Below are positions 16,389 through 25,058 of a stretch of DNA of 43,062 bases, piece by piece. The translations under genes were made by a program, and so were the position numbers. Source of the DNA: an uncultured Lachnospiraceae bacterium. GTDB lineage: Bacteria > Bacillota > Clostridia > Lachnospirales > Lachnospiraceae. How positions within the stretch are numbered: position 1 is the first letter of the stretch; each line of letters begins with the position of its first letter. The notes below the pieces were generated by a model. That model made no database searches. It was not told the origin of the DNA and saw only the letters and a list, made by a program, of their open reading frames with translations. The stretch lies in assembly GCA_910579085.1 (NCBI GenBank), contig CAJTRU010000011.1, forward strand, positions 1-43,062, given 5' to 3'.

Positions 16389-17240
16389 ATGAAATATAAA
16401 CGTTTAATACACTGGTATAATAAAGTGCGGTGTATAACAGAAACAATAATAAAGGAAACAAAAAGGGCAGCTATCCCGGCTTTTTCAGGGCAGTCAGCCT
16501 TGTTTCTTATGCTCTCTTTCTTTCCTTTTTTTATGTTTATGTTTGCAATACTTAAATTTACGCCTTTTACTGAAACTATGTTTTTAAATACACTAGAAGT
16601 CTTTATACCAGAATCTTTCCACAACTTTTTTTCAGCAGTTATTTCTGGGATATATAACAACCAGTCTGCAACTCTTCTGCCTGTAACAATAGTTACTGCT
16701 ATATGGCTTGGTTCTAAAGCTTTTATTTCGCTTGCCAACGGGCTTAATTCTGTATTTGAAATAGAAGAGAGCCGCAATTTCCTGCTTATCCGCTTTTACT
16801 CTGCAATATACACAGTCGCATTTGCACTGCTTATAATTGCAACCCTTGCTTTTATGGTATTTGGAAACAGGATATATTTTTATACATGCAAATATTTCCC
16901 ACTGCTTGAAAATGTATTCCTGCCAATAATAAATTTAAGGCCGCTTATTAGTTTTTTTATAATGTTCTGCTTTTTTACAATTATGTACAAAGCCATACCT
17001 GACAGGAAATGCAGCTTTAAAAGCCAGGTACCAGGCGCTGTTATTGCAACAAGCGGCTGGCTTGTTTACTCTGGCTTATACTCACTGTATGTTGACCACT
17101 ACAGCAACTATTCAGCATTTTATGGCGCAATGACTGTAATAGCACTTCTTATGGTCTGGCTTTATGCCTGCATGTATATACTGTTCTTTGGAGGCCTTGT
17201 CAATAAACTGCTTGAGGAAGACGGCTTTTTTACAAAATAA
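16389..17240 (+). CDS. YihY/BrkB-family membrane protein
   Basis: A 283-residue integral membrane protein of the YihY (formerly ribonuclease BN/BrkB) family. It has about six hydrophobic helices, the early motif RAAIPAFSGQSALFLMLSFFPF, and the family stretch ATSGWLVYSGLYSLYVDHYSNYSAFYGAM, followed by VIALLMVWLYACMYILFFGG. The biochemical role of the family is not settled. GGAGGAATAT precedes the ATG. The gene converges on the SpoIID-like gene with an 11-bp gap. Confidence 0.93.
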   Translation: MKYKRLIHWYNKVRCITETIIKETKRAAIPAFSGQSALFLMLSFFPFFMFMFAILKFTPFTETMFLNTLEVFIPESFHNFFSAVISGIYNNQSATLLPVTIVTAIWLGSKAFISLANGLNSVFEIEESRNFLLIRFYSAIYTVAFALLIIATLAFMVFGNRIYFYTCKYFPLLENVFLPIINLRPLISFFIMFCFFTIMYKAIPDRKCSFKSQVPGAVIATSGWLVYSGLYSLYVDHYSNYSAFYGAMTVIALLMVWLYACMYILFFGGLVNKLLEEDGFFTK

Positions 17241-17251
17241 CCGGAACTGCT

Positions 17252-18913
17252 TCAGCTTTTTAAAACCTTCTGGACATTTTGTACTTTTGTCCCTTTAAAG
17301 AAATGTTTAATAATTACATCATAGTCTTCGCCAGCTTCTGCCATTGCTGCTGCACCAGACTGGCTAAGGCCTGCACCATGCCCAAAACCACCTCCTGTTA
17401 TCTTAAATGATGTCCCTTTATTGTTTTTAACCGTATCAATATAAAATGCTGCACTTGGAAGCATTGAATATGAGGAAACGCTTTCACCGCTTTTCCTCTT
17501 TATTTTTTCATAAACTGGTGCAAGGACTTTTCTTATATTGTACTGTGTACATACTTTAACAACATTTCCAGTGCCAACAATAACAAGTTCCGTTACAAGC
17601 CCGCTTTCCTCACGCTTTTCAACACGCAGCTTTTTAATCGTGCCAATGCTTCTTAATGGCTTCTGTTCAAATTTACCATTGCTGTTCTGTGCAAGCACAA
17701 GCGATTTATCAGAAAGGTAACAGTTATATAACGCAGAGTCAATCCTGCTGCTTAAATTAGCAGCATTAAATGTTATGTTCCACCTGTACCAGTCATCATT
17801 GCTGTCATATGTTTTATAACTGCCTGAATTTATAAAGTCCCTGAATTTATTTTCATCTGAAAAATCTGCTTCCACCTGTTCTGTTGCATTTTTCTTACGC
17901 ACCTGTAAAGAACTCAAAAGATATGGCACTTCTGCTGTTGTATTCCAGACGTCCTGTCCATCCGCAGTGCATCCCCAGGATGTTGAAAAATAGTATGCAA
18001 CAATAATCTTGCCTTTGTTTGTTATTACCTGTCCATAAGTAGAGTCAACAGCCATTCTTGAACGTTTATCCTCAGGTATATTATTGTAAACCTGGCATGA
18101 CACACTGTCATCAAGGTCAGCATTATATTCTTTATAGCGTTTCGCATTAATCTGGTTGTATGCGTAACTTCTTGCACACACTGCCTGTGCTTTTAATGCT
18201 TCCATATTATTCCCAGTTGACATCTCACTAGGCACAACAGCATAGAGATAATGTTCTACTGGCAGTTCATTAGTCACCAGGAAACCCTGTTTAGTCCATT
18301 TTACCTCAATAGTGCCACGGTATAACGGCTGCCTGTCCTGCCTTTTTATAGAAAGCATTTTAATCCTGGCATTTCCAGACGGGCTGATAATATACTTCTT
18401 TTTTTTGTTTTCTTTAGCATTTTTGCCATACATATTGAATACAGCCTTTTTTCCTGCACTATAGCTTTTTACATTTTTGCCATCACTAACAGTAAATCCG
18501 CCACCACCACAGGTAAGGCTTACACTGCTATGGTAATAACTTTCAAAACCTCCTGTCATTACCAGAACCCTTACCTTTTGTGAACTTGCCGCCCGTACAG
18601 GGTCTAAAACCTGTATCTTTTTCCCAGAAGAAGGCTTCTTGGTACTGGCTGGTTTCTTTGTGGCTGTCTGGCCATCCGTTTTACTATTATTACTATTACC
18701 AGTATTCTGTTTAACATCTGTGCTGCTGCCGTCATTTTCTTTATTGGCATTATCATTAGTGCCTTTATTCTGGCTGTTGTCTGTTACTGTCTTATCCAGG
18801 CTTGCCTGTTTTACTTCCGGCTGAATATAACCTCGGAGATATGCTTCTGACAGCACGCAAAAAAGACAAAGAACAGACAGGACAGCAAACAGTTTTAACT
18901 TTTTCTTGTCCAT
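17252..18913 (-). CDS. SpoIID/LytB-domain cell-wall protein
   Basis: A 553-residue exported protein. Residues about 5-26 are a signal or anchor helix. Residues 35-100 are a Ser/Thr/Lys/Asn-rich linker. Residues about 205-530 hold a SpoIID/LytB domain: LPVEHYLYAVVPSEMS, ALKAQAVCARSYAY, a later CQVYN...TYGQVI region and a final GFGHGAGLSQSGAAAMA. SpoIID is a lytic transglycosylase acting on stem-free peptidoglycan; the conserved Glu in PSEM matches its catalytic residue. The linker and size suggest a vegetative wall-remodelling homologue rather than sporulation SpoIID. No sporulation gene is nearby. Confidence 0.92.
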   Translation of the reverse strand: MDKKKLKLFAVLSVLCLFCVLSEAYLRGYIQPEVKQASLDKTVTDNSQNKGTNDNANKENDGSSTDVKQNTGNSNNSKTDGQTATKKPASTKKPSSGKKIQVLDPVRAASSQKVRVLVMTGGFESYYHSSVSLTCGGGGFTVSDGKNVKSYSAGKKAVFNMYGKNAKENKKKKYIISPSGNARIKMLSIKRQDRQPLYRGTIEVKWTKQGFLVTNELPVEHYLYAVVPSEMSTGNNMEALKAQAVCARSYAYNQINAKRYKEYNADLDDSVSCQVYNNIPEDKRSRMAVDSTYGQVITNKGKIIVAYYFSTSWGCTADGQDVWNTTAEVPYLLSSLQVRKKNATEQVEADFSDENKFRDFINSGSYKTYDSNDDWYRWNITFNAANLSSRIDSALYNCYLSDKSLVLAQNSNGKFEQKPLRSIGTIKKLRVEKREESGLVTELVIVGTGNVVKVCTQYNIRKVLAPVYEKIKRKSGESVSSYSMLPSAAFYIDTVKNNKGTSFKITGGGFGHGAGLSQSGAAAMAEAGEDYDVIIKHFFKGTKVQNVQKVLKS

Positions 18914-19185
18914 TGTATCCTCCTTATCAAATTGTACTACACTATTTTATTAATAAAATTATATGCTGCCAAATCAAAAATATTACTAAAAATAACCTGG
19001 CAGGCATATTTAACGCTCCATACACCCCCATATAACATAAAAATTAAAATATATATAATATATCGGCAAATTACCTGTTAAAATTAAACCAAATAAAACT
19101 TGAGTTTCACAGATTTTCAGTATCTGGTATAACAACAGGAACTTTTTTCTATTACACTTTCCTGTTTTCTTTTCTGCCCAGCTTT

Positions 19186-19505
19186 TGCAAATACCATCTT
19201 ACTGTAAATTATATATTTGATAATATGCCTTTAGAAAATATTGCTATATATGCTTAAATTTTTCATGATAAATAATGGTCTGGAACAGACAAGACAAAAA
19301 ATAAAAAATTTTGATAGATTATATATTTATTTATTGCAAGATAGTGCCATCAGACAGCCTGGCACTAGGATTTGTGGAGAGGAAATAATATTAATAAAAA
19401 TTTATTCTCTTTTTTGGGAAGCCATATCAAGAGTATGGCATTGCAGAGCCAGCTATTAAACTGGTATACTTTTTAAAAACCATATTTTACTGGCTCTGCT
19501 TTTTT
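19186..19505 (+). ncRNA. Candidate structured RNA ending in a strong terminator
   Basis: In the 18914-19767 gap, a plausible promoter (TTGCAA near 19186 and an ATTATA box about 17 bp later) precedes several hairpins: AGTGCC/GGCACT (about 19344-19369), GCCATA/TATGGC (about 19421-19440) and a final GCAGAGCCAG/CTGGCTCTGC (about 19442-19498) followed by TTTTTTC. A 72-codon frame in this stretch has no convincing ribosome site. The strand is opposite to the CRISPR operon, whose 3' end it faces. No known RNA family is recognised. Confidence 0.4.
19442..19505 (+). terminator. Rho-independent terminator opposite the CRISPR operon
   Basis: The 10-bp arms GCAGAGCCAG and CTGGCTCTGC are exact complements. 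A long, partly pairable AT-rich loop lies between them and TTTTTTC follows. Polarity is plus, since the minus side lacks a T-run. Confidence 0.75.
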
Positions 19506-19555
19506 CAACCATAATAGTTATGACACTTATGAATTAGAATATTTAACTAGATGTC

Positions 19556-19669
19556 TTAAACAATCAATATATTTTCTTTCTGGTAATATAATGCCAATAA
19601 TTCATCCCCGTCTATTATTATGCCTTTATTTGCAAACTTTTCTTTGTTGCAAATAATAATTATACTAAA
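19556..19669 (-). pseudogene. Short C-terminal relic resembling a restriction-type nuclease tail
   Basis: A 38-codon minus frame without a start, bounded upstream by a stop, reads ...IIIICNKEKFANKGIIIDGDELLALYYQ... to TAA. The IDGDELLAL pattern resembles the end of Mrr-type PD-(D/E)XK proteins (IDGxELxxL). It lies about 100 bp downstream of the TIR-SAVED stop on the same strand, so it may be what remains of another gene of the defence operon. The match is by eye only. Confidence 0.3.
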
Positions 19670-19767
19670 TTATATATACTTATTCATTAAAATACAAAAA
19701 TACATAAAACAGTTTTTAATATAATTGTAATATTTTACATGTAATTATAGAAGTTAATTAAATTATT

Positions 19768-21027
19768 TTATCCTTCCAATGAAAATTCATAACTATCTAT
19801 TTTAGGAATATACTCATATAACTTTACCCCGCCGGGGAAAATTGTCTTTGCAGACAACACAAACATTAATGGTGCTGCTGTATCAGCAAACAAATGTATT
19901 GTACATTCACTTCCTGTTCTTATTCTTAACTCTTTCATTTTTTCACGTAAATACTGCCCCATCCCTTCTAATGTACTTACATCTTTTATAATAATTTCCT
20001 TTTGGAATAAACATATTTTAGAACATTCTATTTTACTATTATCTAAAAATTGTTTTACTGTTTCTAAAATCTGTTCATTTTTTTCTTGTTTTATTGAAAT
20101 AATACAAGCAATATCTAAACTTTTTAGATTGTTTCCTTCATATTCTATACAAAAATCATCAGGAACTTCACAGTTAATTTCTTTTTCAAAAATAAAACTT
20201 ATATCTTCGCTCTTAATGCTACTAGCTAAAATAAGATTACGTTTTCTTGGTTGCTGCCATAAATCCCCATACATTTGACCTAACTTATATGCAATACTTA
20301 AATGACAGTTAAGATGTAATTTAAATACCACTCCTGGCAGCATGTCTAAATTATCCTTTATCAAAGTAAACTCATTCTTTATATAGCCCCAGAATTCCTC
20401 CCAGCTAGAACCATCTTTAATTTTCCTGCCATCTTCCCCAATATAGGCACCTCCCAATAAATTCCAGTCATAATCTGTTTTCCATCTAAATGGATTACTA
20501 TCACTCTCTAAAGTCTGGATATTAAATGAATATTCTGTAGATTTTTTTGTTTGATAAATTGTTTTTTTAATTATACATTCTTTAATTTTTTTATTGATAA
20601 TATAATTAATTTGTTCTTTTATACTTTTACCATCTTCATCTTCTGGTGCTTCCAATAAAATATATGTACATTTAGACAATTTTTCATATACCTTATAATC
20701 ATTAATATTAATTATAAAAATATGGCTATAATCGTTTTTCTTCTCTGCATTATCTACTAGTGCATCACGTTCTACTTTAGCAAATTCCCCATCATTATAT
20801 TTTTTTGAATATAATATTACTGCATAATCCGCATTTCTAAAAATATTAGCTAATTTTGCAGTAAAATCATCTGCGCTGGCAAGTTCATATGGATTATGTG
20901 TGTCCATAAAAAACTTGTCAGCAAAAATATTTATTAACTCTTTTCCAACAAGTTCTGCTATACTTAAATCAGCGTGTGCATATGATAATGCTATCTCATA
21001 ATTTTCCACTTTTATATTTTCTTTCAT
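19768..21027 (-). CDS. TIR-SAVED effector of the type III CRISPR locus
   Basis: A 419-residue protein. Residues about 10-130 are a TIR domain (YEIALSYAHAD, then YAVILYSKKYNDGEFAKVERDA). By alignment with other TIR domains, Glu86 or Glu81 is the likely NAD-cleaving residue. Residues about 235-415 fit a SAVED domain: VFKLHLNCHLSIAYKLGQMY (His242), then IHLFADTAAPLMFVLSAKTI and GGVKLYEY (His378). In CBASS, TIR-SAVED proteins bind cyclic tri-adenylate, assemble and destroy NAD+. Here it is the last gene of the cas operon, 50 bp after the unknown coiled-coil gene, so the Cas10 product is the likely activator. No transmembrane segment or CARF domain is seen. AAGGAAGG precedes the ATG. Confidence 0.88.
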   Translation of the reverse strand: MKENIKVENYEIALSYAHADLSIAELVGKELINIFADKFFMDTHNPYELASADDFTAKLANIFRNADYAVILYSKKYNDGEFAKVERDALVDNAEKKNDYSHIFIININDYKVYEKLSKCTYILLEAPEDEDGKSIKEQINYIINKKIKECIIKKTIYQTKKSTEYSFNIQTLESDSNPFRWKTDYDWNLLGGAYIGEDGRKIKDGSSWEEFWGYIKNEFTLIKDNLDMLPGVVFKLHLNCHLSIAYKLGQMYGDLWQQPRKRNLILASSIKSEDISFIFEKEINCEVPDDFCIEYEGNNLKSLDIACIISIKQEKNEQILETVKQFLDNSKIECSKICLFQKEIIIKDVSTLEGMGQYLREKMKELRIRTGSECTIHLFADTAAPLMFVLSAKTIFPGGVKLYEYIPKIDSYEFSLEG

Positions 21028-21077
21028 ACAATACCTTCCTTTCTATTATGTGACAATTATACTCATATATAATTGTT

Positions 21078-21806
21078 TTAATTTACTATTTCTTCAGGCA
21101 CAATATCTTTTATTCTTTTTATTCTTTCTGTCTGTTTTTTATTAACCTTATTACCCTCCCACATTTTATTATCTTTCCAATACTGCTTTAACACTTTGGC
21201 AACTTTTATAATATCTGTATCATCAAACTCATTATTACACAATCTTTGAAAATAATTCTTATCCTGCCCCATCTTGCAAATCTCATGTTCCCATCTTGCT
21301 TCTTTACTCATTTTTTCTAATTTTTCTTGTTTTTCCTGTTCTAACTTCTCTTTCTCTTTTTGTTTTTCTTCACGTTTTTCCTTTCGTTTTTCCTCATTAA
21401 TTTTTTGCTTTTCTTTATAATTTTTTAATATAATTTCATATAATTTTTTATCTCCTCTGGCAATTTGTTCTATGTAATAATAATATAAATATAATTCTTG
21501 AAAAGTAAAATTATTTATTTCCTGGCATAAGCTCTGCCAGTTCTCATTTTCTATTCCAAAAACCAGTTTTGCTATTTTTCTAATTTGTTCCCGTTTACAC
21601 CCTGAAACATATTTACTTTTTCCACGCCAGAAACTTTGTAAACAGCTTATTAGTTTTTTCTTTTTTGTTTCCTCATCTATTTTTGTAATATAAATCATAT
21701 CTATACACTCATGTACTACTTTAAAAGATGTTGAAGAATTTTCACCTATTTGTTTGATGCTTAAATTTTTACTAATTGCTGTAAATAAAATCTTCTCTTT
21801 CTGCAT
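21078..21806 (-). CDS. Unrecognised coiled-coil protein in the type III operon
   Basis: A 242-residue, very Lys/Glu-rich protein with no recognised domain. The start is placed at 21806 because GGAGG lies five bases upstream; the frame from 21818 contains that site. Three parts are visible: a helical N-terminal domain (about 1-125), a charged single-helix or coiled-coil segment (about 126-176, many EKRKEK-type units) and a C-terminal helical part. A motif seems repeated: LQSFWRG...KREQIRKIAKLV near residues 56-83 and LKQYWKD...KKQTERIKRIKDIV near 206-236. It sits between cas7d and TIR-SAVED in the same run, so it is probably a complex subunit, a regulator or a second effector component. Confidence 0.75.
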   Translation of the reverse strand: MQKEKILFTAISKNLSIKQIGENSSTSFKVVHECIDMIYITKIDEETKKKKLISCLQSFWRGKSKYVSGCKREQIRKIAKLVFGIENENWQSLCQEINNFTFQELYLYYYYIEQIARGDKKLYEIILKNYKEKQKINEEKRKEKREEKQKEKEKLEQEKQEKLEKMSKEARWEHEICKMGQDKNYFQRLCNNEFDDTDIIKVAKVLKQYWKDNKMWEGNKVNKKQTERIKRIKDIVPEEIVN

Positions 21807-21839
21807 TAACTCCTCCATTTCTTTAATATTTACATAATT

Positions 21840-22904
21840 CTATTTCATTATTTCTTCTAATTTATTAATAACATTTTTAATTTCATCACTGCATCTTTCT
21901 CTGTATTCCCTTCCCCAGTTTTCAATAATTTCCTTTTCTAAATAACCTGAACCTGGATATCTGTTGCTGGCACTTTCAACTTCCTCAAGATATATCCTTA
22001 CCTTTCCATAACCTAATGATTTAGCATATCCAAGTTTCATAGTAAAATAATTATTTATATCTAAAGCATATGCCAAAAGCATTCCTTCTTCTTTTCTTAA
22101 ATTTTGAAATATTAATTCTCCCTCCATAACACTTCCTGTCCTAATCATCTCACAACAGACTTTCTTGTTTGGTGGTGCTTCATTTCCACCATTTGTTTTA
22201 TAAAACTTTCTTCCTCTAAATGCCATATCACGTTCTTTTCCTGCTTCTTTAATATTTTGGGAATATTCTTCTTTGCTGCAATTCTGGCATCTTCCAGTTT
22301 CACATGCCTTGCAATAATAGAGTCTCTCATTTCCATAATTTTTCTTTTCATTATTATTATAAAACACATCATTCGTAGTATCATTTTTAAATGGCTTCTC
22401 AAGAAGCGGAATTTGATTTTCTTCTAAACCTCCACTAATTAACTTAAATTCACCAAAATTAACTTTCCCCTTATAAGCTGCTTCTCCATTTGCTATTCCA
22501 AAAATAGAACATACAATACAAATTCCATTATTAATATTTGAACATTGCTCCTGGTTATTTATTGGTAATATTCTTTTAAGTATATTATCTGGGACTTTTA
22601 CAGCACAACTATATGAAACAGCTTCAGCAATAGACCTGACTGCTCCTTTAAGACTGCTGCCAGGAATAACCATGTTTCCATTTCTGCTCACCTGCTTTTT
22701 TATTATATTGCCCATATTATCATAGTCTTGCATTCTGCCTCCAATATGCAAAGGGGATAATACCTGTATTTTTAACTTTAATTTGCCATTATATGACCCT
22801 TTCTCCATGATATTATGTGGTATATAACTTAATCTTTTACATTTGTCCAGAAGAGGTACAAAATCATATGCTTTATCTTTTAAAAAAGTTTGTAATTCTT
22901 GCAT
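21840..22904 (-). CDS. Cas7-like RAMP protein with zinc-finger insertion (cas7d)
   Basis: A 354-residue RAMP backbone subunit. The Cas7 pattern is LSPLHIGGRMQDYD (residues about 49-62) then VIPGSSLKGAVRSIAE (about 78-93). A CIVCSIFG motif follows, then GYAKSLGYGKVRI near the end. An insertion around residues 195-215 carries four cysteines (YYCKACETGRCQNCS), likely a zinc site. Asp60 or Asp62 lies in the thumb-loop position where Csm3/Cmr4 carry the RNA-cutting Asp; this is an alignment guess. AAGGAGGT gives a strong ribosome site; the previous gene ends 4 bp upstream. Confidence 0.88.
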   Translation of the reverse strand: MQELQTFLKDKAYDFVPLLDKCKRLSYIPHNIMEKGSYNGKLKLKIQVLSPLHIGGRMQDYDNMGNIIKKQVSRNGNMVIPGSSLKGAVRSIAEAVSYSCAVKVPDNILKRILPINNQEQCSNINNGICIVCSIFGIANGEAAYKGKVNFGEFKLISGGLEENQIPLLEKPFKNDTTNDVFYNNNEKKNYGNERLYYCKACETGRCQNCSKEEYSQNIKEAGKERDMAFRGRKFYKTNGGNEAPPNKKVCCEMIRTGSVMEGELIFQNLRKEEGMLLAYALDINNYFTMKLGYAKSLGYGKVRIYLEEVESASNRYPGSGYLEKEIIENWGREYRERCSDEIKNVINKLEEIMK

Positions 22905-22908
22905 ATTA

Positions 22909-23763
22909 TTACCTCCTTATATCCTTCTTTATATCTATATCTTCACAATTTTCTATCATCTCTTCTATACTTATACCCTGTAAACCCATTTCCCCGAAAA
23001 ATGGAAGTTCCCAGTCATAATTTATATTATACTTTTCATTAAGCGGGATTTCCTGGATACCTGTTGCGCCACGCCAGCCTGTGACAGATTGTCTGTATTC
23101 ACGAAAACAAATATCCATTTCCTGGATTTCCATACGCCCATTTCCTCTTGTAGAAGATGCACCAAGTGAAACATACCCTTCATCCAAATCTTTTAATACA
23201 AATAAAAGTAATGCCATCTGGTATAATTCATAATTTTTTAATCTTATTATTACACGGAATTTCCCTTCCTCTACTACCTCAAAGTCATATAATGCACTTG
23301 GATGGGAAGCACCCGTAATACGGTTAATAGCCACACCTTTACGCCCTCCAAGGATACACTCTCCTTCAGGATAAGTATCTGGAATATAAATTCTGGATGC
23401 CATATCCAAAGAACCAAACAGCCTACATGCAGGGCACATATTTTTATATGCATATGCGCCCTGTTCTTCATATGGTTTTTTATCCCAGTCATATGGTTTT
23501 TTACAAGGATTGTTTTTATCAAATATATTACAACACTCTTTACCAAACAATGCAGATATTTTTTCATATCTGTTGCGTAATACCCCTTTTAAAGTACTTC
23601 CAGGTATAATCACTGTATCCTTTCCTTGGTAACGGCTTTTTATACATTCCATATCAAACAATGATGGTTCAATCAGTTTGCTCTTATTACTCCTTATTGT
23701 TAAAGGACTTTTAGTATGTAATAAAACAGATATCTTAGCCTCATTTATTAGTTTACCAAACAT
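22909..23763 (-). CDS. Cas7-like RAMP protein (cas7c)
   Basis: A 284-residue Cas7-family subunit of the crRNA-binding backbone. Features: TIRSNKSKLIEPSLFDMECI (residues about 22-41), VIIPGSTLKGVLRNRYE (about 51-67), CPACRLFGS (zinc-type CxxC), GVAINRITGAS, and the glycine-rich GASSTRGNGRMEI loop. Asp37 sits where active Csm3-like proteins have their catalytic Asp, so this subunit may cut target RNA. It starts 2 bp after cas7b. Confidence 0.9.
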   Translation of the reverse strand: MFGKLINEAKISVLLHTKSPLTIRSNKSKLIEPSLFDMECIKSRYQGKDTVIIPGSTLKGVLRNRYEKISALFGKECCNIFDKNNPCKKPYDWDKKPYEEQGAYAYKNMCPACRLFGSLDMASRIYIPDTYPEGECILGGRKGVAINRITGASHPSALYDFEVVEEGKFRVIIRLKNYELYQMALLLFVLKDLDEGYVSLGASSTRGNGRMEIQEMDICFREYRQSVTGWRGATGIQEIPLNEKYNINYDWELPFFGEMGLQGISIEEMIENCEDIDIKKDIRR

Positions 23764-23765
23764 AT

Positions 23766-24584
23766 TTAAACACCACCTTTATCCTGATTATTAAGTTTAA
23801 TAAATCCTATATTCTCTTCTGCAAGATAATCTGCTATATTTTCACCGTCAATATACTGGTATTGGGCGTTTACTAGTTTTATCTCCCCTAAACCTCTTGA
23901 TTTCATCCCTCCTATTTGTATCATGCCCAGTTCCAAAGCTTTCAATAATTTTTTAACCACCTCCCATTCTGTACTGTCAGCATTTTCCAAAACCGCACAA
24001 AATGAAAAATGCGTATCTTCTGGAACTACCTCTGTTTCAAACTTGTTTTTATCAACCTTTGTACCACAATTTCTATCAATAGATACCCCACTTCTAATCT
24101 CAAATCCATCCTGGAATGTATCATCTGACAGACCCGCATCCCTTATACTAAGCTTTGCTGCACTACATTGTGAACCAAAAATCCTGCAAATAATACAAAG
24201 CCCGCCTTCATTCCTTGGGCCATAAAGATAATCTGACAATTTTTTCTCCGCATCTGCTCCCTTATCTTTTAATAACTCTTTTAATTTACTATCTTTTTTT
24301 ATGTCTGCACAAGGCTGCTGTCTGTTACATATGCCTTGATTATAGCCAGTTTCTTCAAAAAGTCTTTGCTTTCCAGAATTGCTGGAAAGATATAATTCCA
24401 AAAAACTACGCATAGCACCCTTTAAAGAAGAACCCGGTATTATGGGCAGTCCTGCTGCATTACGAAAAAAAGGATTTTTACACCCTCCTGGACTAAATAC
24501 ATCTTCCGCAGCACCAACATGAAGCGCTGTAACAGAAATAAGTTCACCCTTTATTATGTATCTGTTTATAAATTTATCAAACAT
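23766..24584 (-). CDS. Cas7-like (Csm3-type) RAMP protein (cas7b)
   Basis: A 272-residue Cas7 subunit. TALHVGAAEDVFSPGG, then GLPIIPGSSLKGAMRSFLE, CIICRIFGS, GFEIRSGVSIDR and GGMKSRGLGEIKL follow the classic Csm3 order. At the position of the Csm3 catalytic Asp (before the PVI/PFF strand) it has Lys-Asn (CKNPFF), so RNA cleavage by this subunit is doubtful. GGAGGAAGAGAG gives the start. The gene follows the cas11-like gene by 15 bp. Confidence 0.92.
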   Translation of the reverse strand: MFDKFINRYIIKGELISVTALHVGAAEDVFSPGGCKNPFFRNAAGLPIIPGSSLKGAMRSFLELYLSSNSGKQRLFEETGYNQGICNRQQPCADIKKDSKLKELLKDKGADAEKKLSDYLYGPRNEGGLCIICRIFGSQCSAAKLSIRDAGLSDDTFQDGFEIRSGVSIDRNCGTKVDKNKFETEVVPEDTHFSFCAVLENADSTEWEVVKKLLKALELGMIQIGGMKSRGLGEIKLVNAQYQYIDGENIADYLAEENIGFIKLNNQDKGGV

Positions 24585-24599
24585 CTCTCTTCCTCCAAA

Positions 24600-25058
24600 T
24601 CATTTGCTTGCCACATATACTTTCCAAAACAAGTAACCCATATATTTTTCTGCTATATCCAGCCTGAGAAGCCTCTCATCATCATTACTTACTTCACCTA
24701 TGTCTGGTTCATTTAAAATTCTTGGATATATTTTATCTTGTATTCTCATAAACGATTTTACCAGATTATCTGCTATACTCTCCCCGTCATTGCACTTACT
24801 TTCCCAGCCGTGGCCCCTTGCTTTTTGATAAGAAATGAATAACAATAATTCCTCTATGCAAGAAGCTTTAGATACAGAATCCAGAAGCATTTTAAACTGG
24901 CTTCTTCCAAGTTTTTTACTATTTCCCTGTTTTTTATCATCATTTACTACAATATTTCCAATACCTTTTCCTATTACTAAACCTTCAATCTCTATTAAGA
25001 ATTCTTTTGTTTCTCTTTTTAACACTCTTCCTGATAACAATTTTAAATCCTTATCCAT
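24600..25058 (-). CDS. Probable small subunit (Cas11-like) of the type III-D complex
   Basis: A 152-residue soluble protein, basic in its first half and mainly helical towards the C-terminus (ELLLFISYQKARGHGW; ESIADNLVKSFMRIQ; YMGYLFWKVYVASK). It lacks RAMP glycine loops. Size, position between csx10 and the Cas7 genes, and helical content fit a Cas11-type subunit, which lines the complex next to the target strand. I cannot match the sequence to a named family, so the call rests on context. Its ATG overlaps the csx10 stop (ATGGATAA). Confidence 0.6.
   Translation of the reverse strand: MDKDLKLLSGRVLKRETKEFLIEIEGLVIGKGIGNIVVNDDKKQGNSKKLGRSQFKMLLDSVSKASCIEELLLFISYQKARGHGWESKCNDGESIADNLVKSFMRIQDKIYPRILNEPDIGEVSNDDERLLRLDIAEKYMGYLFWKVYVASK

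Noticed and set aside
17252..18913. Sporulation-specific SpoIID
   Set aside because: The domain fits, but the long low-complexity linker and absence of sporulation neighbours make a general wall-remodelling homologue more likely.
19241..19459. 72-codon plus frame in the gap after the CRISPR operon
   Set aside because: No ribosome site, and it runs through three hairpins; an untranslated RNA or spacer is more likely.
19768..21027. Stand-alone CBASS effector with its own cyclase
   Set aside because: No CD-NTase gene is adjacent; the only nucleotide cyclase candidate in the run is Cas10.
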